Positions 26,186 to 35,134 of a stretch of DNA of 64,000 nt are shown piece after piece. Position numbers and translations under genes: made by a program. The stretch is from an uncultured Oscillospiraceae bacterium (GTDB lineage Bacteria > Bacillota > Clostridia > Oscillospirales > Oscillospiraceae), in NCBI GenBank assembly GCA_934573935.1, contig CAKTMO010000006.1, positions 8,997 through 72,996 on the forward strand, read 5' to 3'. The notes beneath the pieces are model-generated. The model was not told the DNA's origin and did no database searches. It was given only the letters and a program-made list of their open reading frames with translations. Position 1 is the stretch's first letter; every line of letters begins with the position of its first letter.

Positions 26186-27015
26186 AGGAGTACATTCAGC
26201 AGCTTCCACCGGACAAGCTGGTGTCGTTCCAGAACCATCCCTATCAGGTGCGGGAGGATGCCGCCCTGTCAGAACTGATGGAGAGTATCCGCACACACGG
26301 TGTATTATCGCCGTTGCTGGCGCGGCCAAAAGGGGAGAGCTACGAGTTGGTCAGTGGACACCGGCGGCGTCTGGCGGCGCAGAAGCTGGGGCTGAAGACT
26401 GTTCCTGTGTTGGTACGGGAGATGACCGACGATGAAGCGGTGATCCTGATGGTGGACAGCAATCTCCAGCGTGAAAATCTGCTGCCCAGCGAGAAGGCAT
26501 TTGCCTACAAAATGAAACTGGAGGCGATGAAGCATCAGGGAAAAGCAACTTCGTGCAAAGTCTGCACGAAGTCAAGAACTGATGAACTTATCGGACAACG
26601 CGAATCCGTTAGCGCAAGGACTATTCAGAACTACATCCGTTTGACCAACCTCGTCCCGCCGCTGCTGCAAATGGTAGACGATGGCCGCATCGCCTTTTCG
26701 CCTGCCGTAGAGCTGTCTTATCTCACCAAAGAGGAGCAGGCAGAGCTGTGGGACTTGATCGGGCAGGAGGATGCCACGCCATCGCTGTCACAGGCCATCC
26801 GCATGAAGCAGTTGTCCCGTGAAGCTAAGCTGACGCCGGAGGTGCTGTACGCGATCCTCACCGAAGAAAAGCCCAACCAGAAGGAGCAGGTGCGGATTAA
26901 AACGGAGTCCCTGCGAAAGTATTTTCCGCGCAATTACTCCGCCCAGCAAATGGAACGGGAAATTCTCAAGCTGCTGGAGACCCGCTACAGGACGAAGAAC
27001 AGGGGAGAGCGGTGA
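26182..27015 (+). CDS. ParB/Spo0J-family partition-like DNA-binding protein
   Basis: 277 residues from a GTG that overlaps the integrase-tail stop, with GGAGG about 10 nt upstream. The ParB N-terminal domain is at about 10-95 (NPYQVRED-like start, SGHRRRLAAQKLGLKTVPVLV, then NLQRENLLPSEKAFAYKMKLEAM). An HTH follows in the region of SARTIQNYIRLTNLVPPLL. There is no adjacent ParA ATPase. It may act in replication, copy control or regulation of the excised circle. In that circle it would lie directly downstream of, and coupled to, the integrase. Confidence 0.88.
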   Translation: MKEYIQQLPPDKLVSFQNHPYQVREDAALSELMESIRTHGVLSPLLARPKGESYELVSGHRRRLAAQKLGLKTVPVLVREMTDDEAVILMVDSNLQRENLLPSEKAFAYKMKLEAMKHQGKATSCKVCTKSRTDELIGQRESVSARTIQNYIRLTNLVPPLLQMVDDGRIAFSPAVELSYLTKEEQAELWDLIGQEDATPSLSQAIRMKQLSREAKLTPEVLYAILTEEKPNQKEQVRIKTESLRKYFPRNYSAQQMEREILKLLETRYRTKNRGER

Positions 27016-27074
27016 TTTTGTACACTGGTGTTATACGGACAGGCCCTGTAAAATAGCCGCAGGAGGTGTATCAC

Positions 27075-27344
27075 ATGAGCGAAAGATTACAGGAACCCTT
27101 ACCGAAGACTATCTGCCGGAATGAAATTTATTATGAGCTGCGCGGTGAGCAGTATTACCCATGTCTGCTGGTGCCGCCGGAGCCGGACGCCAGCGAGGAA
27201 GATCAACTGCGCTTCATCATCCGGCAGATGGCGGAAGCACAGGGCATTGACGAGGACTTGAAAGCGCGTGATCCTATGGCGTGGATCGGCGCGATGAACA
27301 ACATCAAAAGCGCGGCTCTTGAGATCATGCGGGATATATCATGA
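27075..27344 (+). CDS. TnpV-like transposon-encoded protein
   Basis: 89 residues. The C-terminal part (LRFIIRQMAEAQGIDEDLKARDPMAWIGAMNNIKSAALEIM) matches the end of TnpV proteins found on Tn4451-type and other clostridial elements. The N-terminal part is shorter than usual. TnpV has no established function. AGGAGG lies 8 nt before ATG 27075. Its stop overlaps the next ATG by 4 nt. Confidence 0.72.
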   Translation: MSERLQEPLPKTICRNEIYYELRGEQYYPCLLVPPEPDASEEDQLRFIIRQMAEAQGIDEDLKARDPMAWIGAMNNIKSAALEIMRDIS

Positions 27345-27631
27345 GGAACTATCAGTATATGCGGGCGCTTTGGGCGGAGTTCTGCCGCAGCAACGCGTGT
27401 CAGGCACAGCATCATGACCAGCGATACCAGCGCTTGAGCAAACAGCTTCCGGATGCACAGCGTCGGCAGCTTCTGCGTATTGTGGACGCGGCAGACGCAC
27501 ACTGTGAAGCGGCGTCTTTCGAGGGCTTTGTGGCGGGCTTTTGCCTTGCTGCCGGAATCGCCAGAGAGACGATGCGGGACAGGTACTCTTATGAGGACGC
27601 CATCGAGGCGAGAGGACAGTTTCGCCGGTAA
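27341..27631 (+). CDS. Small accessory protein of the element (DUF6809-like?)
   Basis: 96 residues starting MRNYQYMRALWAEF. The pattern LPDAQRRQLLRIVDAADAHCEAASFEGFVAGFCLAAGI resembles the small helical proteins, such as DUF6809, that are common on Firmicutes mobile elements; this similarity is from memory and weak. No catalytic motif is seen. It is translationally coupled to the TnpV-like gene (ATGA overlap) and followed by a strong terminator. Confidence 0.6.
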   Translation: MRNYQYMRALWAEFCRSNACQAQHHDQRYQRLSKQLPDAQRRQLLRIVDAADAHCEAASFEGFVAGFCLAAGIARETMRDRYSYEDAIEARGQFRR

Positions 27632-27651
27632 AAATCAATACCACATCAGCA

Positions 27652-27691
27652 AGCGGAGACAGGTCAAGTGGCCTGTCTCCGCTATTTTTTT
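27652..27691 (+). terminator. Terminator closing the left operon of the element
   Basis: AGCGGAGACAGG pairs perfectly with CCTGTCTCCGCT around an 8-nt loop, followed by seven T. Confidence 0.88.
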
Positions 27692-27706
27692 GCAGAGGAG
27701 CATAAA

Positions 27707-28054
27707 ATGGACTATTTTTACAAATCAGAATCCGAGACCTATGCGTTTTACCGCGTTCCCAAGCTGTTATTTACGCATATCTTCTATAAAGACTTGCCAT
27801 GTGAAGCAAAGCTGCTTTACGGTATGTTAGTGGACAGAATGACGCTTTCCGACCGGAATTTTTGGAGAGATCGCGAGGGAAACACCTACATCTATTTCAG
27901 CATAGAGACGATCATGCGAAGCCTCAACTGCGCCCACGGTAAGGCGGAGAAGCTTCTGGCTTCGCTGGAAGATTATGGTCTGGTAGATCGCAGGCGGCAG
28001 GGCCTTGGAAAGCCTTCCCGATTATATCCGCAGCCATTTGCCCGTGAGATGTGA
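27707..28054 (+). CDS. RepA N-terminal-domain protein (replication initiator-like)
   Basis: 115 residues. The segment YAFYRVPKLLFTHIFYKDLPCEAKLLYGMLVDRMTLS and later FSIETIMRSLNCAHGKAEKLLASLEDYGLVDRRRQGLGKPSRLY match the winged-HTH N-terminal domain of RepA_N plasmid initiators. The protein stops soon after this domain, where true initiators continue for another 150 or more residues. It may therefore be a reduced initiator or a regulator. AGAGGAG precedes ATG 27707 by 6 nt. Confidence 0.8.
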   Translation: MDYFYKSESETYAFYRVPKLLFTHIFYKDLPCEAKLLYGMLVDRMTLSDRNFWRDREGNTYIYFSIETIMRSLNCAHGKAEKLLASLEDYGLVDRRRQGLGKPSRLYPQPFAREM

Positions 28055-28186
28055 TCCTGAATTTCGGTGTTCTGATACGCCGATATTCAGTGTTGCCGGA
28101 TCGCCGGTTTTCGGCGTTCAATAAGACAGAGAGAATAAAACTGATTGGTTAAGAAACTGAATGTGACAGGAAAGGACGGAATGATT

Positions 28187-28354
28187 ATGAAAGAGAATAA
28201 GATCAGAAGCAAACAAGTCAACCTTCGATTGACAGAAGCGGAATACAGGCGTTTGGACGAGGCGGCACAGGCCAGCGGATTAGGGCGGTCAGCCTATCTT
28301 CGGATGGTACTGTACGCTTCGTGGCTTCGTGAGGGAGCCAAAAAAGCAAAATAG
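28187..28354 (+). CDS. Ribbon-helix-helix protein (MobC/CopG-like)
   Basis: 55 residues (57 if started at ATG 28181). KQVNLRLTEAEYRRLDEAAQASGLGRSAYLRMVLY is a ribbon-helix-helix DNA-binding pattern as in the MobC accessory proteins of relaxosomes. The region downstream is rich in inverted repeats and may be its target. No relaxase is encoded in the element, so a role in mobilisation in trans or simple autoregulation are both possible. Confidence 0.68.
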   Translation: MKENKIRSKQVNLRLTEAEYRRLDEAAQASGLGRSAYLRMVLYASWLREGAKKAK

Positions 28355-28412
28355 AAATTGCGTGTTTTGCACGATCAGCCGCCATGAAGGCGCAGAAGCT
28401 TCCGCTGTAGGG

Positions 28413-28576
28413 GGAAACAGATTCCGTATTGCGAGTGCGATACGGAATCTGTTTCCGCAAGCATAGCATTTTGACAGCAAAATGCGCTTGTTAAGGGGAC
28501 AGCCCCCCTAATACCCCCGCTATCGCAATATCAATAATTTGCACCTAAACGGGATTTTCCCGTCCAGGTGCAAATT
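28413..28576. repeat. Inverted-repeat cluster, candidate oriT or replication origin
   Basis: The 384-bp gap between 28354 and 28739 holds no gene but three dyads. First, a perfect 17-bp inverted repeat (GGAAACAGATTCCGTAT at 28413-28429 with its complement at 28440-28456). Second, GCATTTTG/CAAAATGC around 28466-28485. Third, a two-tier hairpin (AATTTGCACCT 28536-28546 with AGGTGCAAATT 28566-28576, and inner ACGGG/CCCGT). A GGGGACAGCCCCCC stretch lies between them. Placement just after an RHH gene fits an oriT; closeness to a RepA_N-like gene also allows an origin. Neither is proven. Confidence 0.55.
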
Positions 28577-28601
28577 TCATGTATAGAATGGCACGGTTTG
28601 T

Positions 28602-28630
28602 TTGACTTTGTTCGCAGAAAGGTATATAAT
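28602..28630 (+). promoter_or_regulatory. SigA promoter driving HTH-fic and possibly the cas operon
   Basis: TTGACT (28602-28607), 17-bp spacer and a perfect TATAAT (28625-28630). A leader of about 100 nt follows with an imperfect hairpin (CAGTCCTG / CAGGGCTG) and a T-rich tail at about 28680-28720, resembling an attenuator. I see no other clear promoter between here and cas3. Confidence 0.72.
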
Positions 28631-28738
28631 ATATGCAGTAAAAAACTGCGACAGGGCCAATCACCAGCCGCGCTATGCAACAGTCCTGTGCTTTCCGCAG
28701 GGCTGCTTTTTGCTATTTTTGAGATAAGGAGAATGTCC

Positions 28739-28951
28739 ATGGAATATATGTCCATCACACAGGCAGCAGAGAAGTGGGGCATCACCCAACGCCGTATTCA
28801 AGTTCTCTGCAAAGAGGAACGCATCCCCGGTGCGATCCGCATCGGCTACGTCTGGGCCATCCCCGCAGACGCCGAGAAGCCCAAGGACGCAAGAGTGCGA
28901 AGCGGGAAATATGTGAAGGCAGCTCTGAACACTGCCAGCAAGGAAAAGTGA
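28739..28951 (+). CDS. Small helix-turn-helix protein upstream of fic
   Basis: 70 residues. MEYMSITQAAEKWGITQRRIQVLCKEERIPGAIRIGYVWAIP is an excisionase/MerR-type winged HTH of the kind found in small regulators of clostridial elements. ATG 28739 has AAGGAG 7 nt upstream. It lies 9 nt before fic and is probably co-expressed. It could be the regulator, or an antitoxin-like partner, of the Fic protein; the classical Fic-inhibitory [S/T]xxxE[G/N] motif is not seen in it. Confidence 0.75.
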   Translation: MEYMSITQAAEKWGITQRRIQVLCKEERIPGAIRIGYVWAIPADAEKPKDARVRSGKYVKAALNTASKEK

Positions 28952-28960
28952 GGGAAAATT

Positions 28961-29566
28961 ATGGCTCTTGAGAATAAATTAGGCATCACCAGCTCCGCCG
29001 AGCTTGCCCGCGAGGAGGAGCGTATCAGTAAAAAGAAAGCAGTTGAGCTTTTTGAAAGCGGTACACTGGACAAGCTGGAGCCGGGGAAGTTTGCCTCTCT
29101 GCAAGCGATCCACAAGGCGCTGTTTGAGGATATCTACGACTTTGCGGGGCAGCTTCGCACGGTGAATCTGGCAAAGGGGAATTTTCGCTTTGCGCCGCTG
29201 ATCTATCTGGAGGCGGCGCTGGCCAACATCGACAAAATGCCGCAGTCCACCTATGACGAGATCATCGAGAAGTATGTGGAGATGAATGTCGCCCATCCAT
29301 TCCGCGAGGGCAATGGCCGCAGCACACGCATCTGGCTTGACCTGATGCTGAAAAGTGGCATCGGTCAGGTGGTGGACTGGAGTAAGGTAGACAAGGAGGA
29401 CTATCTCCTTGCCATGGAGCGCAGCCCTATTAAAGACGTGGAGATCAAGGTGTTGTTGAAAGACGCCCTTACCAGCGACGTGAACAGCCGCGAGATCTTT
29501 ATGAAGGGCATCGACCACAGCTATTATTACGAGGGATATACGACATTTAAGGCGGAAGAATTGTAA
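28961..29566 (+). CDS. Fic-family protein (predicted protein adenylyltransferase)
   Basis: 201 residues. The catalytic motif is [12 protein letters not shown], the canonical HPFx[D/E]GNGR form, with the catalytic His intact. Upstream is [17 protein letters not shown], the Fic flap/target-binding region. Fic enzymes transfer AMP to Ser/Thr/Tyr and often act as toxins. A clear inhibitory helix motif is not evident in the protein or its small upstream partner. The gene ends 41 nt before cas3 with no terminator between, so it appears to be co-transcribed with the CRISPR-Cas operon. Confidence 0.9.
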   Translation: MALENKLGITSSAELAREEERISKKKAVELFESGTLDKLEPGKFASLQAIHKALFEDIYDFAGQLRTVNLAKGNFRFAPLIYLEAALANIDKMPQSTYDEIIEKYVEMNVAHPFREGNGRSTRIWLDLMLKSGIGQVVDWSKVDKEDYLLAMERSPIKDVEIKVLLKDALTSDVNSREIFMKGIDHSYYYEGYTTFKAEEL

Positions 29567-29607
29567 GTCATTTCAAGGAGTGAAGTGAATCGTGCGTAGA
29601 AGGGGTG

Positions 29608-31785
29608 ATGGTTTTGCAGTACTATGCACATGTTCGGGAAAGTGCCAATGACAATAAGAAATATCAGACGGTTGCCCAGCACTTGACGGGTACGGCTGAG
29701 CTTTGCCGCGGTTTTGCGGCGGCATTTGGGGCGGACGCTGACGGGGAACTGGCAGGATTGGCCCACGACATCGGTAAATGCACAGAAGAGTTTCAAAACC
29801 GTCTGCTGAATGACGGCCCCATTGTTGACCACGCCACGGCGGGCGCGATGGCCTGTGCCGTGCGGGGAAGCCGTTATGTTTCCGCCTGCGTGGCAGGACA
29901 TCACGGCGGCCTGCCGGATTTTGGCAACATGCGGACAGCCCGGAAAGATGACGGGACGTTCTATGGACGGCTACTGAAAGGACGCGACGAACAGTGCCTG
30001 GGGCGCTGCGGTGACAGCGGCGTAACATTACCGCCGCCGACGGTCTCGGCAGCGCAGAAGCTGACTCCTCTGCAAGCCTCGTTTTGGATGCGAATGCTCT
30101 ATTCCTGTCTGGTGGATGCCGACTTTCTGGATACGGAGCAGTTCATGAACGGTGAACGCGGTCGGGGCGGATACGATGATATCCCTACGCTATTAGCACG
30201 GCTGCAGGCGTATATCGAACCATGGCAGCAGCCCAAGACAGAGCTGAATCAGCTGCGCTGTGAAATCTTGAATACTTGTATAAGAGCGAGCAGTAAACCA
30301 AAAGGCATTTACACGCTGACAGTCCCAACCGGCGGAGGAAAAACGGTGACGTCGCTGGCCTTTGCGCTGCGCCACGCGGTGGAACACGGGATGCGGCGGG
30401 TAATTTATGTGATTCCGTATACCTCTATCATCGACCAGAACGCCCAGGTGTTCCGGGATATTCTGGGAAGCGGCAATGTGCTGGAGCACCATTCCGGTGT
30501 GCAGTTCGACCTCTTCGACGGCGCACCGGCGGAGGATGTCCGGAAAGCGTTGGCCACGGAGAATTGGGACATGCCGGTGGTGGTCACCACGGCAGTACAG
30601 CTTTTTGAGTCCATGTATGCCGCTCGCTCCTCCCGGTGCCGTAAGCTGCACAATCTGGCCAATAGCGTCATTATCTTCGACGAAGCGCAGATGCTGCCGC
30701 TGCCGCATCTGCGGCCCTGTGTGGCGGCCATGGCTTCACTGGCGGAGCAATTTCATTCCACGGTGGTACTATGTACCGCAACGCAGCCGTCACTGGACGA
30801 CCTGCTGCATACCTATGCGCCAGACCGTCCTGTAACAGAACTCTGCCCGCAGACGGCTGCACTGTATGACCGCTTCCGCCGCGTGACCTTCCGGCAGGTT
30901 GGAACGCTGACCGATGAGGCGCTGGCGGAGCATCTGGGCGGGCAGCGGCAAGTCCTCTGCATCGTCAACAGCCGTAAGGCGGCCCAAAGCCTATATGCGC
31001 TTCTGCCGCCGGAGGGCAGCTACCACCTGTCCACCCTGATGATCCCGGCCCAGCGTCAGGCACTGCTTGTTGAGATCAGAGAACGACTGAGACGGGACGA
31101 ACCGTGCCGGGTGGTGTCAACCTCGCTGATCGAGGCGGGTGTCGATGTGGATTTTCCTGCCGTGTACCGGGAACTGGCGGGGCTGGATTCCGTCATGCAG
31201 GCGGCGGGCCGCTGCAACCGTGAAGGAAAGCGTCCTGCGGACGAGAGCGTTGTCACAATCTTTGAGCGGACGGAGCTGCCGCCGCTGCTGTTCCAAACCG
31301 CCATCGGTGCGGCCAGAGAAGCGCTGGAAGAAGATCGTGAGCCTGCTGCGCCTGAGACGATGGCACGCTATTTTCACAGTCTGCGCGGTCTGACCGGCGA
31401 CGCGCTGGATAAGCAGGGCGTTATCAAGGCATTTACGCAGGGCATCGAGGGCTGTGAATTTCCGTTCCGGACGGTGGCGGAGACATTCCATCTCATCGAC
31501 CAGAATACATACACCGTCTACATTCCCTATGGCGAGGGTGCGACCTTGCTCCGGCAGTTGCAGGACGGCGAGTGCTCCAAGGGGCTGTACCGTAAGCTGG
31601 GCCGCTATGCCGTCTCCGTATATGATAAGCACTTTCAGGCGCTGCATCATGCAGGCGCATTGCTGACGGCGCGGGAGGTTCCCGCACTGGACAGCGACAG
31701 CGCGATATTGACAGATTTGACGCTGTACAGCGAGACCATGGGCCTGTCTCTGGAGCCGGAGACTGGTAAGGCGGAGTTTATCTGA
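29608..31785 (+). CDS. cas3: CRISPR-associated helicase/nuclease Cas3 (type I-C)
   Basis: 725 residues. The N-terminal HD nuclease (about 10-200) has AHDIGKCTEEF and AGHHGG metal-binding motifs. The SF2 helicase follows with motif I VPTGGGKTVTSL, motif II DEAQ, motif III CTATQP, and C-terminal motif VI around MQAAGRCNREG. It degrades DNA recruited by Cascade. It is a full-length HD-helicase fusion with all key residues, so it is expected to be active. The start is uncertain: ATG 29608 lies only 3 nt after AAGGGG, while TTG 29614 is better spaced. Confidence 0.96.
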   Translation: MVLQYYAHVRESANDNKKYQTVAQHLTGTAELCRGFAAAFGADADGELAGLAHDIGKCTEEFQNRLLNDGPIVDHATAGAMACAVRGSRYVSACVAGHHGGLPDFGNMRTARKDDGTFYGRLLKGRDEQCLGRCGDSGVTLPPPTVSAAQKLTPLQASFWMRMLYSCLVDADFLDTEQFMNGERGRGGYDDIPTLLARLQAYIEPWQQPKTELNQLRCEILNTCIRASSKPKGIYTLTVPTGGGKTVTSLAFALRHAVEHGMRRVIYVIPYTSIIDQNAQVFRDILGSGNVLEHHSGVQFDLFDGAPAEDVRKALATENWDMPVVVTTAVQLFESMYAARSSRCRKLHNLANSVIIFDEAQMLPLPHLRPCVAAMASLAEQFHSTVVLCTATQPSLDDLLHTYAPDRPVTELCPQTAALYDRFRRVTFRQVGTLTDEALAEHLGGQRQVLCIVNSRKAAQSLYALLPPEGSYHLSTLMIPAQRQALLVEIRERLRRDEPCRVVSTSLIEAGVDVDFPAVYRELAGLDSVMQAAGRCNREGKRPADESVVTIFERTELPPLLFQTAIGAAREALEEDREPAAPETMARYFHSLRGLTGDALDKQGVIKAFTQGIEGCEFPFRTVAETFHLIDQNTYTVYIPYGEGATLLRQLQDGECSKGLYRKLGRYAVSVYDKHFQALHHAGALLTAREVPALDSDSAILTDLTLYSETMGLSLEPETGKAEFI

Positions 31786-31852
31786 TGTCCGTTTTATTGG
31801 ACAACATACCATGTAAGCTATATTTTATAAAGAAAGAGGGGGGAGTGATCTT

Positions 31853-32515
31853 ATGGCGATACAAGTGGAAGTGTGGGGCGATTATGCGCTATTCACGCGG
31901 CCGGAGATGAAAACAGAGCGCGTCAGCTATGATGTCATGACGCCGTCGGCGGCCCGAGGGCTGCTGGAAAGCATCTACTGGCATCCTGGCATGAAATGGC
32001 GCATTGACCGAATTCATGTGTGCAGTCCCATTCGCTTCACCAATATTCGCCGCAATGAGGTGAAGGACACTATCAGTGCCCGCAAGGTAAAAACCGTCAT
32101 GGAAAAAGGAAAAGGAGAACTGTATCTTGCTACGCCGGAGAGCATCCAGCAGCGGGCGGCCATGGTGCTGCGGAACGTACATTATGTGATCGATGCCCAC
32201 TTTGACCTGACGGAGAGCGCGGCGCCCGGCGACAACGCAGGAAAGTTTCAGGACATCATCAAGCGCCGTTTGGAACGTGGCCAGTGTTACAGCGCGCCCT
32301 ATTTTGGCACGCGGGAGTTTCCAGCCCATTTTCGCCGCTGCACAGAACTGCCGCCCTGCCCGGATGAGTTGGAGGGCGTTCGTGACCTTGGCTGGATGCT
32401 GTGGGATATGGACTACAGCGATGCCCAGAACATCACGCCTCGGTTTTTCCGGGCCAGCCTGACGGATGGCGTGCTGACCGTGCCGCCGTGGGACAGCAAG
32501 GAGGTGAGGGGATGA
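31853..32515 (+). CDS. cas5c: Cas5c (type I-C crRNA-processing subunit)
   Basis: 220 residues. The RAMP-fold start AIQVEVWGDYALFTRPEMKTERVSYDVMTPSAARGLLESIYW is typical of Cas5d/Cas5c. In type I-C this protein replaces Cas6 as the endonuclease that cuts pre-crRNA at the repeat hairpin, and it caps the 5' handle in Cascade. The catalytic Tyr/Lys/His triad lies in regions I cannot assign exactly. It starts 67 nt after cas3 with AAGAGGGGGGAG, and its stop overlaps cas8c (ATGA). Confidence 0.95.
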   Translation: MAIQVEVWGDYALFTRPEMKTERVSYDVMTPSAARGLLESIYWHPGMKWRIDRIHVCSPIRFTNIRRNEVKDTISARKVKTVMEKGKGELYLATPESIQQRAAMVLRNVHYVIDAHFDLTESAAPGDNAGKFQDIIKRRLERGQCYSAPYFGTREFPAHFRRCTELPPCPDELEGVRDLGWMLWDMDYSDAQNITPRFFRASLTDGVLTVPPWDSKEVRG

Positions 32516-34251
32516 TCCTGCAAGCGCTAACGCGGTATTATGAGGATCTTCTCCGGCGCGGCGAGATTGCCGCTCCCGGTTGGAGCCCGGCAAAGATCAG
32601 CTTCGCCCTGTGCCTTGATAAAGACGGTCAGGTGACGCAGATTATCAATATTCAACAGCCGTCCGAAAAGGGAAAGACTCTAATACCCCAGACGATCGAA
32701 AAATTACCTGCCCCGGTAAAGCGTACTGTTGGTATTGATTCCAACTTCCTGTGGGATAACTCCGCCTATCTGCTGGGCGTTGACCAGAAGGGGAAGCCGG
32801 AGCGCAGCCGGGATTGCTTCCGTGCCGCCGCAAGCCTGCACCATGCTGTGTTGGATGGCGTGGATTCGCCCATTGCCAAAGCGATTCTGGCTTTCTTCGA
32901 CACCTGGCAACCGGAAAAAGCGATGGAACACCCCGCCCTGGCCGGACAGTACGAGGCAGTCACCGCAGGCGGAAATCTGCTGTTCCGGGTGGATGGCTAC
33001 TATTCTCATGAGGATACCGCCATCCGTGAGGCATGGCAGCGGTATCGGGACGGCGCGGACGAGGACGCCGTGAAAATGCAGTGCCTTGTCACCGGACGCG
33101 AGGACGAGATCACAGCCACCCACCCCGCCATCAAGGGGGTGCGAGACGCCCAGTCCAGCGGCGCGGCACTGGTGTCGTTCAACGCGCCGGCCTTTTGCTC
33201 CTATGGACGGGAACAGAATTATAATGCGCCGGTAGGCAAGTACGCGGCCTTCGCCTACACTGCCGCGTTGAACCACCTGCTGGCAGACAGAAACAATGTG
33301 CAGGTCATCGGCGATACCACCATCGTCTGCTGGGCTGAGGGCGCAGAGCCGGTTTATCAGGACTTGTTCATGTCCTTCATGTCTGACAAAATGCCATCGA
33401 CCATATCGGACAATGACCTGCGCGCAGCATTGAGAGACTTGGCAAAAGGACTGCCCTGCAATGACTTGGGTGTCGATCCCAACCGTACCTTTTACATTCT
33501 GGGTCTGGCGCCCAACGCGGCCAGGCTCTCTGTCCGATTTTTCCTGCGGGACAGCTTCGGTAAGCTGATGCGGAATGTCAATGAACACTATGAGCGGTTG
33601 GAGATCGTGAAGCCCGCCTACGCCAAACCCGGCGTGCTGTCCCTGTGGGCGCTGCTGCGGGAGACGGTGAATCTCAATTCCAAGGATAAGTCACCCTCAC
33701 CGGCCATGGCAGGAGCTACAGCGCGGGCCGTCTTTTCCGGCGGACTGTACCCCGCGTCGCTGCTGAAGGCTGTCATGCTGCGGATCCGCGCGGAGCGGAA
33801 TATTACTTGGGGCCGCGCGGCCATCATCAAGGCGTATTATCTGAAAAATCCACATAAAGACTGTCCAGAGGAGGTTTTGACCGTGAGTCTCAACGAAGCC
33901 AGTACCAACATTCCTTACACGCTGGGCCGGTTGTTCTCTGTTTACGAAGCGGCGCAGCAGGCGGCAAATCCCGGCATCAATACAACCATCAAGGATAAGT
34001 ATTTCAACTCGGCGGCGACTATGCCCGCCAGCATTTTCCCAGTGCTGAACAATCTCTATCAGAAGCATCTGCGGAAGCTGGAGACCGGACAGCGCGTCTA
34101 TTTCGACAAGCAGGTCAGCGCGTTGAAGGGCGTGTTGAGCGAGAGTTACCCCACCCGCATGACGCTGGCCCAGCAAGGCGCTTTCGACCTTGGCTACTAT
34201 CACCAGACACAGAAGCGGTATACGAAAAAGGAGGAGAATGAAAATGTCTGA
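32512..34251 (+). CDS. cas8c: Cas8c (Csd1), large subunit of type I-C Cascade
   Basis: 579 residues from the ATG overlapping the cas5c stop. The N-terminus MILQALTRYYEDLLRRGEI is the Csd1 family start. The middle holds the FNAPAFCSYGREQNYNAPVGKYAAFAYTAALNHLL segment. Cas8c recognises the PAM and carries an internal translation start for the small Cas11c subunit in characterised I-C systems; that may also apply here. It is full length. Confidence 0.95.
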   Translation: MILQALTRYYEDLLRRGEIAAPGWSPAKISFALCLDKDGQVTQIINIQQPSEKGKTLIPQTIEKLPAPVKRTVGIDSNFLWDNSAYLLGVDQKGKPERSRDCFRAAASLHHAVLDGVDSPIAKAILAFFDTWQPEKAMEHPALAGQYEAVTAGGNLLFRVDGYYSHEDTAIREAWQRYRDGADEDAVKMQCLVTGREDEITATHPAIKGVRDAQSSGAALVSFNAPAFCSYGREQNYNAPVGKYAAFAYTAALNHLLADRNNVQVIGDTTIVCWAEGAEPVYQDLFMSFMSDKMPSTISDNDLRAALRDLAKGLPCNDLGVDPNRTFYILGLAPNAARLSVRFFLRDSFGKLMRNVNEHYERLEIVKPAYAKPGVLSLWALLRETVNLNSKDKSPSPAMAGATARAVFSGGLYPASLLKAVMLRIRAERNITWGRAAIIKAYYLKNPHKDCPEEVLTVSLNEASTNIPYTLGRLFSVYEAAQQAANPGINTTIKDKYFNSAATMPASIFPVLNNLYQKHLRKLETGQRVYFDKQVSALKGVLSESYPTRMTLAQQGAFDLGYYHQTQKRYTKKEENENV

Positions 34252-35134
34252 GCCCATTAAGAACCGGTATGAATTTGTGGTATTTTTCGATGTGGAAAAC
34301 GGCAATCCCAACGGCGACCCCGACGCGGGCAACATGCCCCGCGTAGACCCGGAGACCGGCTACGGTCTGGTGACGGACGTCTGCCTGAAGCGAAAGATCC
34401 GCAACTATGTGGAGATGGCGAAGGAAGGGAAGGAGGGCTACCGCATCTACATCAAGGACGGCGTACCTCTGAACAGCAGCGACAAGGAGGCCTGCGCCTA
34501 TGTGGGCGTGGACGCGGATAAGCTGAAGGACGCCAAGAAAAAGGACGAGCATCTGGACGAAAAGCTGCGGGACTTCATGTGCCGGAATTTCTACGATATC
34601 CGTACCTTCGGCGCGGTAATGACTACCTTTGTCAAGGGTGCGCTGAACTGCGGACAGGTGCGCGGGCCGGTGCAGCTGGGCTTTGCCCGCAGCGTTGACC
34701 CGATCATGCCTCAGGAGGTCACTATCACCCGCGTAGCCATCACCACGGAGGCGGACGCGGAGAAGAAAGGCACCGAAATGGGCCGCAAGTACATCGTTCC
34801 CTATGGCCTGTACCGGGCGGAGGGCTATGTCTCCGCCAATCTGGCCCGCAAGACAACCGGCTTCTCTGAGGATGACCTGAACCTGCTGTGGACGGCCATC
34901 CTGAATATGTTTGAAAATGACCACTCCGCCGCCCGCGGCAAGATGGCCGTGCGTGAGCTGATCATATTCAGGCACGACTCTGAACTGGGCTGCGCTCCGG
35001 CCCATAAGCTGTTTGATCTGGTGAAGGCCGCTCACAAGGACGGCGTCACCGTCCCCAGAAGCTACGGCGACTACACCGTTACGGTGGACGAAGCAGCTTT
35101 GCCCGTTGGCGTTACCTGCACGCGGCTGGGGTGA
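34244..35134 (+). CDS. cas7c: Cas7c (Csd2), backbone of type I-C Cascade
   Basis: 296 residues. The N-terminal RAMP start NRYEFVVFFDVENGNPNGDPDAGN and the FYDIRTFGAVMTT motif identify the Csd2/Cas7 family, whose copies line the crRNA. ATG 34244 lies 7 nt after AAGGAGGAG and overlaps the cas8c end by 8 nt; an ATG two codons upstream is too close to the ribosome binding site. The cas4 GTG overlaps its stop. Confidence 0.95.
   Translation: MSEPIKNRYEFVVFFDVENGNPNGDPDAGNMPRVDPETGYGLVTDVCLKRKIRNYVEMAKEGKEGYRIYIKDGVPLNSSDKEACAYVGVDADKLKDAKKKDEHLDEKLRDFMCRNFYDIRTFGAVMTTFVKGALNCGQVRGPVQLGFARSVDPIMPQEVTITRVAITTEADAEKKGTEMGRKYIVPYGLYRAEGYVSANLARKTTGFSEDDLNLLWTAILNMFENDHSAARGKMAVRELIIFRHDSELGCAPAHKLFDLVKAAHKDGVTVPRSYGDYTVTVDEAALPVGVTCTRLG

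Noticed and set aside
28355-28600. A possible small structured RNA or riboswitch in the gap before the HTH gene
   Set aside because: The hairpins are long simple inverted repeats without any riboswitch core I recognise, so I describe them only as candidate oriT/origin dyads.
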